Source of the DNA: Pseudomonas paraeruginosa PA7
GTDB lineage: Bacteria > Pseudomonadota > Gammaproteobacteria > Pseudomonadales > Pseudomonadaceae
Length of the DNA: 64,000 nucleotides
Direction of reading: 5' to 3'
Assembly: GCF_000017205.1 (NCBI RefSeq)
Contig: NC_009656.1
Span: 2,670,001 to 2,734,000, forward strand
Shown: positions 54,730 to 64,000 of the stretch, piece by piece
Layout of the letters: the number at the start of each line of letters is the position of its first letter
Numbering within the stretch: position 1 is the first letter of the stretch
Position numbers and translations under genes: made by a program
Notes under the pieces: model-generated
The model's input: only the letters and a program-made list of their open reading frames with translations
What the model was told of the DNA's origin: nothing
Databases searched by the model: none

Positions 54730-56010
54730 ATGACTCCAACCACCGGTAAATCCAAGTTCCGTACCCTGCGCCCGTGGCTGATCACCGCCCTGGCCTTCGC
54801 CGCCGTGATCGGCCTGGTGATGTGGCTGGCCGCGCCCGCCTCGGCGCCGTCCTCCGACGGGCGACCCGGTCGCGGCGGCAAGCCGGGCGCCGCGCTGCCC
54901 AAGGCCAACGCGCTCACCGTCGGCGTGGCCAGGGTAGAGCAGGGCGACCTGGCGCTGCATTTCAACGCGCTTGGCACCGTCACCGCCTTCAACACGGTGA
55001 ACGTCAAGCCGCGGGTCAACGGCGAGCTGGTCAAGGTGCTGTTCCAGGAGGGGCAGGAGGTCAAGGCCGGCGACCTGCTGGCGGTGGTCGACCCGCGCAC
55101 CTACAAGGCGGCGCTGGCCCAGGCCGAGGGCACGCTGATGCAGAACCAGGCGCAACTGAAGAACGCCGAGATCGACCTGCAGCGCTACAAGGGGCTGTAT
55201 GCCGAGGACTCGATCGCCAAGCAGACCCTGGATACCCAGGAAGCCCAGGTCCGCCAGTTGCAGGGCACCATCCGCACCAACCAGGGCCAGGTCGACGACG
55301 CCCGTCTCAACCTGGCCTTCACCGAGGTCCGCGCGCCGATTTCCGGGCGCCTCGGCCTGCGCCAGGTGGACATCGGCAACCTGGTCACCAGCGGCGACAC
55401 CACGCCGCTGGTGGTGATCACCCAGGTCAAGCCGATCTCGGTGGTATTCAGCCTGCCGCAGCAGCAGATCGGCACCGTCGTCGAGCAGATGAGCGGTCCT
55501 GGCAAGCTGGCGGTCACCGCGCTGGACCGCAACCAGGAAAAGGTCCTCGCCGAAGGCGTGCTGGCCACCCTGGATAACCAGATCGACACCACCACCGGCA
55601 CGGTCAAGCTCAAGGCGCGCTTCGAGAACACCGACGGCAAGCTGTTCCCCAACCAGTTCGTCAACGTGCGCCTGCTGGCGCAGACCCTCAAGGGCGTGCT
55701 GACCATTCCGGCCAACGCCGTGCAGCGCGGCACCAACGGCATCTATGTGTACGTGGTCGGCGCCGACAGCAAGGTCAGCCAGCGCAGCGTCGCCATCGGC
55801 ACCAGCGAGAACGAGCGGGTGGTGGTGGAAAGCGGCCTGAAGGCCGGCGAACAGGTGGTGGTGGAAGGCACCGACCGCCTGCGCGACGGTATGGAAGTGC
55901 GTGTCGCCGAAGCCTCCCCGCAGGTCCTCGAGGGCGAGCCGCAGAAACCGCAGACCGGCCGTCCCAGCGGCCTCCAGGGCGACTCGGTGGGCAGCGGGAG
56001 CGCTGAATGA
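54730..56010 (+). CDS. muxA: MuxA, periplasmic membrane-fusion subunit of the MuxABC-OpmB efflux system
   Basis: A 426-residue HlyD-type adaptor. An N-terminal membrane anchor ([18 protein letters not shown]) is followed by lipoyl/coiled-coil/beta-barrel domains ([59 protein letters not shown]). It links the RND pumps to the outer-membrane channel. Its stop overlaps the start of muxB by 4 bases. Known substrates of the pump, as I recall, include novobiocin and aztreonam among others. Confidence 0.95.
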   Translation: MTPTTGKSKFRTLRPWLITALAFAAVIGLVMWLAAPASAPSSDGRPGRGGKPGAALPKANALTVGVARVEQGDLALHFNALGTVTAFNTVNVKPRVNGELVKVLFQEGQEVKAGDLLAVVDPRTYKAALAQAEGTLMQNQAQLKNAEIDLQRYKGLYAEDSIAKQTLDTQEAQVRQLQGTIRTNQGQVDDARLNLAFTEVRAPISGRLGLRQVDIGNLVTSGDTTPLVVITQVKPISVVFSLPQQQIGTVVEQMSGPGKLAVTALDRNQEKVLAEGVLATLDNQIDTTTGTVKLKARFENTDGKLFPNQFVNVRLLAQTLKGVLTIPANAVQRGTNGIYVYVVGADSKVSQRSVAIGTSENERVVVESGLKAGEQVVVEGTDRLRDGMEVRVAEASPQVLEGEPQKPQTGRPSGLQGDSVGSGSAE

Positions 56011-59000
56011 ACCCGTCCCGCCCGTTCATCCTGCGGCCGGTCGCGACCACCCTGCTGATGGTGGCGATCCTGCTCTCGGGCCTGATCGCCTACCGCTTCC
56101 TGCCGATCTCGGCGTTGCCGGAAGTGGACTACCCGACCATCCAGGTGGTCACCCTGTACCCCGGCGCCAGCCCGGAGATCATGACCTCGTCGATCACCGC
56201 GCCGCTGGAGAACCAGCTCGGGCAGATCCCCGGGCTCAACGAGATGTCCTCCAGCAGCTCCGGCGGCGCCTCGGTGATCACCCTGCAGTTCAGCCTGCAG
56301 AGCAACCTCGACGTCGCCGAGCAGGAAGTCCAGGCAGCGATCAACGCCGCGCAGAGCCTGCTGCCCAACGACCTGCCGAACCAGCCTGTATTCAGCAAGG
56401 TGAACCCGGCGGACGCGCCGATCCTGACCCTGGCGGTGATGTCCGACGGCATGCCGCTGCCGCAGATCCAGGACCTGGTGGATACCCGCCTGGCGCAGAA
56501 GATCTCGCAGATCTCCGGGGTCGGCCTGGTCAGCATCAGCGGCGGCCAGCGCCCGGCGGTACGGGTGCGCGCCAACCCGACGGCGCTGGCCGCGGCGGGG
56601 TTGAGCCTGGAGGACCTGCGCAGCACGGTGACCAGCAACAACCTCAACGGCCCCAAGGGCAGCTTCGACGGCCCGACCCGCGCCTCGACCCTGGACGCCA
56701 ACGACCAGTTGCGCTCGGCCGACGCCTACCGCGACCTGATCATCGCCTACAAGAACGGCTCGCCGCTGCGCATCCGCGACGTCGCCAGCGTCGAGGACGA
56801 TGCCGAGAACGTGCGCCTGGCCGCCTGGGCCAACAACCTGCCGGCGGTGGTGCTGAACATCCAGCGCCAGCCGGGGGCCAACGTGATCGAAGTGGTCGAC
56901 CGGATCAAGGCGCTGCTGCCGCAGCTGCAATCGACCCTGCCGGGCAACCTCGACGTGCAGGTGCTGACCGACCGCACCACCACCATCCGCGCCTCGGTCA
57001 AGGACGTGCAGTTCGAGCTGGCGCTGGCGGTGGCGCTGGTGGTGATGGTCACCTTCCTGTTCTTGCGCAACGTCTATGCCACCCTGATCCCCAGCTTCGC
57101 CGTGCCGCTGTCGCTGATCGGCACCTTCGGCGTGATGTACCTGTCCGGCTTCTCGATCAACAACCTGACCCTGATGGCGCTGACCATCGCCACCGGCTTC
57201 GTGGTCGACGACGCGATCGTCATGGTGGAGAACATCGCCCGCTACCTGGAGCAGGGCGACTCGCCGCTGGAAGCGGCGCTCAAGGGCTCGAAGCAGATCG
57301 GCTTCACCATCATCTCGCTGACCTTCTCGCTGATCGCCGTGCTGATCCCGCTGCTGTTCATGGGCGACGTCGCCGGGCGGCTGTTCCGCGAGTTCGCCAT
57401 CACCCTGGCGGTGGCGATCCTGATTTCCGGCTTCGTCTCCCTGACCCTTACGCCGATGCTCAGCGCCAAGCTGCTGCGCCACATCGACGAGGACCAGCAG
57501 GGCCGCTTCGCGCGCGCCGCGGGACGGGTCATCGATGGCCTGATCGCACATTACGCCAAGGCCCTGCGGGTGGTCCTGCGGCACCTGCCGCTGACCCTGC
57601 TGGTGGCCATCGCCACCCTGGCGCTGACCGCGCTGCTCTACCTGGCCATGCCCAAGGGCTTTTTCCCGGTGCAGGACACCGGGGTGATCCAGGGCGTCGC
57701 CGAAGCGCCGCAGTCGATCTCCTTCCAGGCCATGTCCGAGCGCCAGCGCGCCCTTGCCGAGGTGGTGCTGAAGGACCCGGCGGTGGCCAGCCTGTCCTCC
57801 TACATCGGCGTCGACGGCAGCAACCCGACCCTCAACACCGGCCGCCTGCTGATCAACCTCAAGCCGCACAGCGAACGCGACGTCACCGCCAGCGAAGTGA
57901 TCCAGCGCCTGCAGCCCGAGCTCGACCACCTGGCCGGGATCAAGCTGTACATGCAGCCGGTGCAGGACCTGACCATCGAGGACCGGGTCGCCCGCACCCA
58001 GTACCAGTTCACCTTGCAGGACGCCGACCCGGACGTGCTCGCCGAGTGGGTGCCGAAGCTGGTGGCGCGGCTGCAGGAGTTGCCGCAGCTCGCCGATGTC
58101 GCCAGCGACTGGCAGGACAAGGGCCTGCAGGCCTACCTGAACATCGACCGCGACACCGCCTCGCGCCTCGGCGTGAAGCTCTCCGACATCGACAGCGTGC
58201 TCTACAACGCCTTCGGCCAGCGGCTGATCTCGACCATCTTCACCCAGGCCACCCAGTACCGCGTGGTACTGGAGGTGGCGCCGCAGTTCCAGCTCGGCCC
58301 GCAGGCCCTGGAGCAGCTCTACGTGCCGTCCAGCGACGGCACCCAGGTGCGCCTGTCGAGCCTGGCGAAGGTGGAGGAGCGGCATACCCTGCTGGCGATC
58401 AACCATATCGCCCAGTTCCCCTCGGCGACCCTGTCGTTCAACCTGGCCAAGGGTTACTCCCTGGGCGAGGCGGTCGAGGCGATCCGTGGCGTCGAGGCCA
58501 GCCTGGAGCTGCCGCTGAGCATGCAGGGCAGCTTCCGTGGCGCGGCGCTGGCCTTCGAGGCTTCGCTGTCGAATACGCTGCTGCTGATCCTCGCCTCGGT
58601 GGTGACCATGTACATCGTCCTGGGCATCCTCTACGAGAGCTTCATCCATCCGGTGACCATCCTCTCGACCCTGCCTTCGGCCGGGGTCGGCGCGCTGCTG
58701 GCGCTGATGCTGGCGGGGCAGGAGATCGGCATCGTGGCGATCATCGGCATCATCCTGCTGATCGGCATCGTCAAGAAGAACGCGATCATGATGATCGACT
58801 TCGCCCTAGACGCCGAACGCAACGAAGGCAAGCCGCCCCATGAGGCGATCTACCAGGCCTGCCTGCTGCGCTTCCGGCCGATCCTGATGACCACCATGGC
58901 CGCGCTGCTCGGCGCGCTGCCGCTGATGCTCGCCGGCGGCGCCGGCGCCGAGCTGCGCCAGCCGCTGGGCATCACCATGGTCGGCGGGCTGCTGCTGAGC

Positions 59001-59138
59001 CAGGTCCTGACCCTGTTCACCACCCCGGTGATCTATCTCTACTTCGACCGCCTGGCCCGGCGCTGGGCGGCCTGGCGCAAGCAGCGCGGGCTGGACCTGA
59101 ACACCGAGGCTGGGCTCGACGGGGACGCCGGGCGATGA
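56007..59138 (+). CDS. muxB: MuxB, RND efflux transporter subunit
   Basis: A 1,043-residue RND pump with twelve helices and two large periplasmic loops. N-terminal [20 protein letters not shown] and the conserved [20 protein letters not shown] are typical of RND pumps, the latter with the proton-relay Asp pair in TM4. Forms a heteromultimer with MuxC, like E. coli MdtB/MdtC, so both are needed. 4-bp overlaps with muxA and muxC. The 3' part shares long near-identical stretches with muxC (see findings). Confidence 0.95.
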   Translation: MNPSRPFILRPVATTLLMVAILLSGLIAYRFLPISALPEVDYPTIQVVTLYPGASPEIMTSSITAPLENQLGQIPGLNEMSSSSSGGASVITLQFSLQSNLDVAEQEVQAAINAAQSLLPNDLPNQPVFSKVNPADAPILTLAVMSDGMPLPQIQDLVDTRLAQKISQISGVGLVSISGGQRPAVRVRANPTALAAAGLSLEDLRSTVTSNNLNGPKGSFDGPTRASTLDANDQLRSADAYRDLIIAYKNGSPLRIRDVASVEDDAENVRLAAWANNLPAVVLNIQRQPGANVIEVVDRIKALLPQLQSTLPGNLDVQVLTDRTTTIRASVKDVQFELALAVALVVMVTFLFLRNVYATLIPSFAVPLSLIGTFGVMYLSGFSINNLTLMALTIATGFVVDDAIVMVENIARYLEQGDSPLEAALKGSKQIGFTIISLTFSLIAVLIPLLFMGDVAGRLFREFAITLAVAILISGFVSLTLTPMLSAKLLRHIDEDQQGRFARAAGRVIDGLIAHYAKALRVVLRHLPLTLLVAIATLALTALLYLAMPKGFFPVQDTGVIQGVAEAPQSISFQAMSERQRALAEVVLKDPAVASLSSYIGVDGSNPTLNTGRLLINLKPHSERDVTASEVIQRLQPELDHLAGIKLYMQPVQDLTIEDRVARTQYQFTLQDADPDVLAEWVPKLVARLQELPQLADVASDWQDKGLQAYLNIDRDTASRLGVKLSDIDSVLYNAFGQRLISTIFTQATQYRVVLEVAPQFQLGPQALEQLYVPSSDGTQVRLSSLAKVEERHTLLAINHIAQFPSATLSFNLAKGYSLGEAVEAIRGVEASLELPLSMQGSFRGAALAFEASLSNTLLLILASVVTMYIVLGILYESFIHPVTILSTLPSAGVGALLALMLAGQEIGIVAIIGIILLIGIVKKNAIMMIDFALDAERNEGKPPHEAIYQACLLRFRPILMTTMAALLGALPLMLAGGAGAELRQPLGITMVGGLLLSQVLTLFTTPVIYLYFDRLARRWAAWRKQRGLDLNTEAGLDGDAGR

Positions 59139-62100
59139 GCCTGTCCACGCCCTTCATCCGCCGCCCGGTCGCCACCACGCTGCTGACCCTGGCGTTGCTG
59201 CTGGCCGGCACCCTGTCGTTCGGCCTGCTGCCGGTGGCGCCGCTGCCCAACGTCGATTTCCCGGCCATCGTGGTCAGCGCCAGCCTGCCGGGCGCCAGCC
59301 CGGAGACCATGGCCTCGTCGGTGGCCACCCCGCTGGAGCGCTCGCTGGGACGGATCGCCGGGATCAGCGAGATGACCTCCAGCAGTTCGCTGGGCTCGAC
59401 CACCGTGGTGCTGGTGTTCGACCTGGAGAAGGACATCGACGGCGCCGCCCGCGAGGTGCAGGCGGCGATCAATGGCGCGATGAGCCTGCTGCCCAGCGGC
59501 ATGCCGAACAATCCCAGCTACCGCAAGGCCAACCCCTCGGACATGCCGATCATGGTCCTCACCCTGACCTCGGAGACCCAGAGCCGCGGCGAGATGTACG
59601 ACCTCGCCTCGACCGTGCTGGCGCCCAAGCTGTCGCAGGTGCGGGGGGTAGGGCAGGTGAGCATCGGCGGCAGCTCGCTGCCGGCGGTGCGGGTCGACCT
59701 CAATCCGGATGCCATGAGCCAGTACGGGCTGTCCCTGGACAGCGTGCGCACGGCCATCGCCGCGGCCAACAGCAACGGACCCAAGGGCGCCATCGAGAAG
59801 GACGACAAGCACTGGCAGGTGGACGCCAATGACCAGTTGCGCAAGGCCCGCGAGTACCAGCCGCTGGTCATCCACTACAACGCCGAAAATGGCGCCGCGG
59901 TGCGCCTGGGCGACGTGGCGAAGATCAGCGACTCGGTGGAGGACGTGCGCAACGCCGGCTTCTCCGATGACCTGCCGGCGGTGCTGCTGATCGTCACCCG
60001 CCAGCCCGGCGCCAACATCATCGAGGCCACCGACGCCATCCACGCGCAACTGCCGGTGTTGCAGGAACTGCTCGGGCCGCAGGTCAAGCTGAACGTGATG
60101 GACGACCGCAGCCCGTCGATCCGCGCCTCGCTCGCGGAGGCCGAGCTGACCCTGCTGATCTCGGTGGCGCTGGTGATCCTGGTGGTCTTCCTGTTCCTGC
60201 GCAACGGCCGCGCGACGCTGATCCCCAGCCTGGCGGTGCCGGTCTCGCTGATCGGCACCTTCGCGGTCATGTACCTGTGCGACTTCAGCCTGAACAATCT
60301 GTCGCTGATGGCGCTGATCATCGCCACCGGCTTCGTGGTGGACGACGCCATCGTGGTGGTGGAGAACATCGCCCGGCGCATCGAGGAGGGCGACCCGCCG
60401 ATCCAGGCGGCGATCACCGGCGCCCGCCAGGTCGGTTTCACCGTGCTGTCGATGACGCTCTCGCTGGTCGCGGTGTTCATCCCCCTGCTGCTGATGGGTG
60501 GACTCACCGGACGGCTGTTCCGCGAGTTCGCGGTGACCCTGTCGGCGGCGATCCTGGTGTCCCTGGTGGTATCCCTGACCCTCACGCCGATGCTCTGCGC
60601 ACGCTTGCTGCGCCCGCTGAAGCGGCCGCAGGGCGCCTCCCTGGCGCGGCGCGGCGACCGGTTCTTCAGCGCCTTCATGCTGCGCTACCGCGCCAGCCTG
60701 GGCTGGGCGCTGGAGCACTCGCGGCTGATGGTGGTGATCATGCTGGCCTGCATCGCGATGAACCTCTGGCTGTTCGTGGTGGTGCCCAAGGGCTTCCTCC
60801 CGCAGCAGGACTCCGGGCGCCTGCGTGGCTACGCGGTGGCCGACCAGAGCATTTCGTTCCAGGCGTTGAGTGCGAAGATGGGCGAGTACCGCAAGATCCT
60901 CTCTTCCGACCCGGCGGTAGAGAATGTGGTCGGCTTCATCGGCGGCGGCCGCTGGCAATCGAGCAACACCGGTTCGTTCTTCGTCACCCTCAAGCCGATC
61001 GGCGAACGCGACCCGGTGGAGAAGGTCCTCACCCGGCTGCGCGAGCGGATCGCCAAGGTGCCCGGCGCGGCGCTCTATCTCAACGCCGGCCAGGACGTGC
61101 GCCTGGGCGGCCGCGACAGCAACGCGCAGTACGAATTCACCCTGCGCAGCGACGATCTGACCCTGCTCCGCGAATGGGCGCCGAAGGTCGAGGCGGCGAT
61201 GCGCAAGCTGCCGCAGCTGGTGGACGTCAACAGCGATTCCCAGGACAAGGGCGTGCAGACCCGCCTGGTGATCGACCGCGACCGCGCGGCGACCCTGGGG
61301 ATCAACGTGGAGATGGTCGACGCGGTGCTCAACGACTCCTTCGGCCAGCGCCAGGTGTCGACCATCTTCAACCCGCTGAACCAGTACCGGGTGGTGATGG
61401 AGGTCGACCAGCAGTACCAGCAGAGCCCGGAAATCCTCCGCCAGGTCCAGGTGATCGGCAACGACGGCCAGCGCGTGCCGCTGTCCGCGTTCAGCCACTA
61501 CGAACCGAGCCGGGCACCGCTGGAGGTCAACCACCAGGGCCAGTTCGCCGCCACCACGCTGTCCTTCAACCTGGCGCCGGGCGCGCAGATCGGCCCGACC
61601 CGCGAGGCCATCATGCAAGCCCTGGAGCCGCTGCACATCCCGGTGGACGTGCAGACCAGCTTCGAGGGCAACGCCGGCGCGGTGCAGGACACGCAGAACC
61701 AGATGCCCTGGCTGATCCTCCTGGCGCTGCTGGCGGTGTACATCGTCCTCGGCATCCTCTACGAGAGCTACGTGCACCCGCTGACCATCCTCTCGACCCT
61801 GCCTTCGGCCGGGGTCGGCGCGCTGCTCGCGCTGATCCTCTGCCGCAGCGAGCTGAGCCTGATCGCGCTGATCGGCATCATCCTGCTGATCGGCATCGTC
61901 AAGAAGAACGCCATCATGATGATCGACTTCGCCCTGGAGGCCGAGCGCAGCCACGGCCTGAGCCCGCGCGAGGCGATCCTCGAGGCCTGCATGATGCGCT
62001 TCCGGCCGATCATGATGACCACCCTGGCCGCCTTGCTCGGCGCCTTGCCGCTGATCTTCGGCATCGGCGGCGACGCCGCGCTGCGCCGGCCGCTGGGCAT

Positions 62101-62245
62101 CACCATCGTCGGTGGGCTGATCGGCAGCCAGTTGCTGACCCTGTACACCACCCCGGTGGTCTACCTCTATCTCGACCGCCTGCGCCACTGGGTCAACCAG
62201 AAACGCGGCGTACGCACGGACGGTGCGCTGGAGACACCCCTATGA
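59135..62245 (+). CDS. muxC: MuxC, RND efflux transporter subunit
   Basis: A 1,036-residue RND pump. Motifs: [40 protein letters not shown] and [20 protein letters not shown]. The Asp pair of TM4 is intact. It pairs with MuxB in an unequal ratio (MdtBC-type), distinct from homotrimeric AcrB-like pumps. The gene overlaps opmB by 4 bases (ATGA), consistent with coupled translation of the complex. Confidence 0.95.
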   Translation: MSLSTPFIRRPVATTLLTLALLLAGTLSFGLLPVAPLPNVDFPAIVVSASLPGASPETMASSVATPLERSLGRIAGISEMTSSSSLGSTTVVLVFDLEKDIDGAAREVQAAINGAMSLLPSGMPNNPSYRKANPSDMPIMVLTLTSETQSRGEMYDLASTVLAPKLSQVRGVGQVSIGGSSLPAVRVDLNPDAMSQYGLSLDSVRTAIAAANSNGPKGAIEKDDKHWQVDANDQLRKAREYQPLVIHYNAENGAAVRLGDVAKISDSVEDVRNAGFSDDLPAVLLIVTRQPGANIIEATDAIHAQLPVLQELLGPQVKLNVMDDRSPSIRASLAEAELTLLISVALVILVVFLFLRNGRATLIPSLAVPVSLIGTFAVMYLCDFSLNNLSLMALIIATGFVVDDAIVVVENIARRIEEGDPPIQAAITGARQVGFTVLSMTLSLVAVFIPLLLMGGLTGRLFREFAVTLSAAILVSLVVSLTLTPMLCARLLRPLKRPQGASLARRGDRFFSAFMLRYRASLGWALEHSRLMVVIMLACIAMNLWLFVVVPKGFLPQQDSGRLRGYAVADQSISFQALSAKMGEYRKILSSDPAVENVVGFIGGGRWQSSNTGSFFVTLKPIGERDPVEKVLTRLRERIAKVPGAALYLNAGQDVRLGGRDSNAQYEFTLRSDDLTLLREWAPKVEAAMRKLPQLVDVNSDSQDKGVQTRLVIDRDRAATLGINVEMVDAVLNDSFGQRQVSTIFNPLNQYRVVMEVDQQYQQSPEILRQVQVIGNDGQRVPLSAFSHYEPSRAPLEVNHQGQFAATTLSFNLAPGAQIGPTREAIMQALEPLHIPVDVQTSFEGNAGAVQDTQNQMPWLILLALLAVYIVLGILYESYVHPLTILSTLPSAGVGALLALILCRSELSLIALIGIILLIGIVKKNAIMMIDFALEAERSHGLSPREAILEACMMRFRPIMMTTLAALLGALPLIFGIGGDAALRRPLGITIVGGLIGSQLLTLYTTPVVYLYLDRLRHWVNQKRGVRTDGALETPL

Positions 62246-63741
62246 AACACACCCCCTCGCTGCTCGCCCTGGCCCTGGTCGCCGCCCTCGGCGGCTGCGC
62301 CATCGGCCCCGACTACCAGCGACCGGACCTGGCGGTGCCCGCCGAATTCAAGGAAGCCGAAGGCTGGCGCCGCGCCGAGCCGCGCGACGTGTTCCAGCGC
62401 GGCGCCTGGTGGGAGCTGTACGGCGACCAGACCCTGAACGACCTGCAGATGCACCTGGAACGTTCCAACCAGACCCTGGCCCAGTCGGTGGCGCAGTTCC
62501 GCCAGGCCGAGGCGCTGGTGCGCGGCGCGCGGGCCGCGTTCTTCCCGTCGATCACCGGCAACGTGGGCAAGACCCGCAGCGGCCAGGGCGGCGGCGACAG
62601 CACCGTGCGCCTGCCCGATGGTTCGACGGTGAGCAGCGGCGGTGGCTCTGGCGCCATCAGCAACAGTTATTCGACCAGCCTCGGCGTCAGCTGGGAGGTC
62701 GACCTCTGGGGCAAGCTGCGCCGGCAACTGGAAGCCAACCAGGCGAGCCTGCAGGCCAGCGCCGCCGACCTCGCCGCGGTGCGCCTCAGCCAGCAGTCGC
62801 AACTGGCGCAGAATTACCTGCAACTGCGGGTGATGGACGAGCAGATCCGCCTGCTCAACGCCACCGTCGCGGGTTACGAGCGTTCGCTGAAGGTAGCCGA
62901 GAACAAATACCGCGCCGGCATCGTCACCAGGGCCGACGTGGCCCAGGCCCGCACCCAGCTGAAAAGCACCCAGGCCCAGGCCATCGACCTGAAGTACCAG
63001 CGTGCCCAGCTGGAGCACGCCATCGCGGTGCTGGTCGGCCTGCCGCCGGCGCAATTCAACCTGCCGCCGGTGGCGAGCGTGCCGAAGCTGCCGGAGCTGC
63101 CGGCGATGGTACCGTCGCAATTGCTCGAACGACGGCCGGACATCGCCTCGGCGGAGCGCAAGGTGATTTCCGCCAACGCCCAGATCGGCGTGGCCAAGGC
63201 CGCCTATTTCCCCGACCTCACCCTCAGCGCCGCCGGCGGCTACCGTAGCGGCAGCCTGAGCAACTGGATCAGCACGCCGAACCGCTTCTGGTCGATCGGC
63301 CCGCAGTTCGCCATGACCCTGTTCGACGGCGGCCTGATCGGCTCCCAGGTGGACCAGGCCGAGGCGACCTACGACCAGACCGTGGCGACCTACCGGCAGA
63401 CCGTGCTCGATGGTTTCCGCGAGGTGGAGGACTACCTGGTGCAATTGAGCGTGCTCGACGAGGAGAGCGGCGTGCAGCGCGAAGCCCTGGAGTCGGCCCG
63501 CGAGGCACTGCGCCTGGCCGAGAACCAGTACAAGGCCGGCACCGTCGACTACACCGACGTGGTCACCAACCAGGCCACCGCGCTGAGCAACGAACGCAGC
63601 GTGCTGACCCTGCTCGGCAGCCGCCTGACCGCCAGCGTCCAGTTGATCGCGGCAATGGGCGGCGGCTGGGACCGCGCCGATATCGAGCGGACCGACGAGC
63701 GGCTCGGCCGGGTCGAGGAGGGCCTGCCGCCTTCGCCCTGA
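62242..63741 (+). CDS. opmB: OpmB, outer-membrane efflux channel lipoprotein
   Basis: A 499-residue TolC/OprM-family channel. Signal with lipobox ([19 protein letters not shown], lipidated Cys near 19). The two repeats of outer-membrane efflux protein (OEP) domains span 60-270 and 280-470 ([58 protein letters not shown]). Completes the tripartite pump of the operon. It ends 112 bp before another gene. Confidence 0.95.
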   Translation: MKHTPSLLALALVAALGGCAIGPDYQRPDLAVPAEFKEAEGWRRAEPRDVFQRGAWWELYGDQTLNDLQMHLERSNQTLAQSVAQFRQAEALVRGARAAFFPSITGNVGKTRSGQGGGDSTVRLPDGSTVSSGGGSGAISNSYSTSLGVSWEVDLWGKLRRQLEANQASLQASAADLAAVRLSQQSQLAQNYLQLRVMDEQIRLLNATVAGYERSLKVAENKYRAGIVTRADVAQARTQLKSTQAQAIDLKYQRAQLEHAIAVLVGLPPAQFNLPPVASVPKLPELPAMVPSQLLERRPDIASAERKVISANAQIGVAKAAYFPDLTLSAAGGYRSGSLSNWISTPNRFWSIGPQFAMTLFDGGLIGSQVDQAEATYDQTVATYRQTVLDGFREVEDYLVQLSVLDEESGVQREALESAREALRLAENQYKAGTVDYTDVVTNQATALSNERSVLTLLGSRLTASVQLIAAMGGGWDRADIERTDERLGRVEEGLPPSP

Positions 63742-63853
63742 GTTCTTCTCGCTGCCTGTTCCTGACGAATGCCTTTCCCCGCTATTGCGCTTGCATGACA
63801 CACCGCCGTCCGCGTCTCGGCTAGAGTGCGGCGGCGGATGTGGAGGTGAATAC

Positions 63854-64000
63854 GTGTCGGGGACATTTCCGGAAAAGCCCTCGCGCCGAGGCTGCTGGCT
63901 CGGCTGGTTGTGCCGCCTGGCCATGCTTGGCGGCGTCGCCGCGATGTTCTGGGCGCTGCTGCAATGCTTCGTCCTGCTGCACGGCGATCCGCCGCTCCAG
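63854..64000 (+). CDS. small membrane protein (partial, runs off the right edge)
   Basis: A GTG at 63854 with GGAGGTG upstream opens 49 codons to the window end. The sequence (MSGTFPEKPSRRGCWLGWLC then RLAMLGGVAAMFWALLQCFV) has one membrane helix after a basic start. I do not recognise the family. A TTGCAT...TAGAGT-type promoter lies at about 63,790-63,830. Confidence 0.55.
   Translation, partial: MSGTFPEKPSRRGCWLGWLCRLAMLGGVAAMFWALLQCFVLLHGDPPLQ

Noticed and set aside
55743..62188. Long minus-strand frames across muxB and muxC
   Set aside because: Rich in His, Gln, Val and Asp in a way typical of antisense frames; no known domain.

Overview
The window looks like Pseudomonas aeruginosa: very GC-rich core DNA with this species' codon style, and a gene order I recognise from memory as the PAO1 stretch PA2569 down to PA2525 (ctpH, the PA2550-PA2557 acyl-CoA cluster, xthA, tamA/tamB, tpx, muxABC-opmB). 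Locus numbers here are recall, not a search. No tRNA, rRNA, insertion sequence or CRISPR array was seen.

Bases 1 to about 6,680 are accessory, patchy and partly AT-rich. They hold minus-strand phage-type remnants (a Lar-like zinc-ribbon gene, a small gene with an in-frame stop, a dATP/dGTP pyrophosphohydrolase gene with a suspect 5' end, a C-terminal remnant). Between them is a plus-strand, AT-rich cassette: a Cys-rich secreted protein, a pesticin/T4-lysozyme-like muramidase, and a truncated, catalytically dead-looking paralogue. Next come two tandem DUF2388 secreted proteins and several unknown small genes, including an overlapping glycine-rich/membrane-protein pair. I read this as a toxin/immunity module inside a decayed island.

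From 6,976 to 19,650 is core: small envelope proteins, a GAF/degenerate-GGDEF/EAL c-di-GMP phosphodiesterase, a flavoprotein-DUF1641-methyltransferase operon behind a near-consensus las/rhl box, a SulP transporter, a CigR-type protein, the CtpH chemoreceptor with a perfect CRP/Vfr half-site pair in the divergent region, a DUF4946 lipoprotein and an MgtC-family protein.

From 19,700 to 30,190 is an acyl-CoA catabolic cluster: two CoA ligases, an AraC-type regulator, SDR dehydrogenase, thiolase, two acyl-CoA dehydrogenases and a LysR regulator. A perfect 16-bp LiuR-like palindrome lies before the first ligase. From 30,200 to 36,250 there is a TerC protein with a structured leader that buries its Shine-Dalgarno, a PstS-OmpA fusion, a LysR/VOC divergent pair, xthA and an acetyltransferase.

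From 36,360 to 47,760 are tamA-tamB and a six-gene lipid operon resembling E. coli ynbABCD plus an acyltransferase. A LysR C-terminal remnant next to a palindromic repeat (47,868-48,149) marks a deletion. Then come an AGCS symporter, tpx, a Tat-exported HisC-like aminotransferase, a TldD/PmbA pair, and the complete four-gene MuxABC-OpmB efflux operon. The window ends inside an unknown membrane protein gene.
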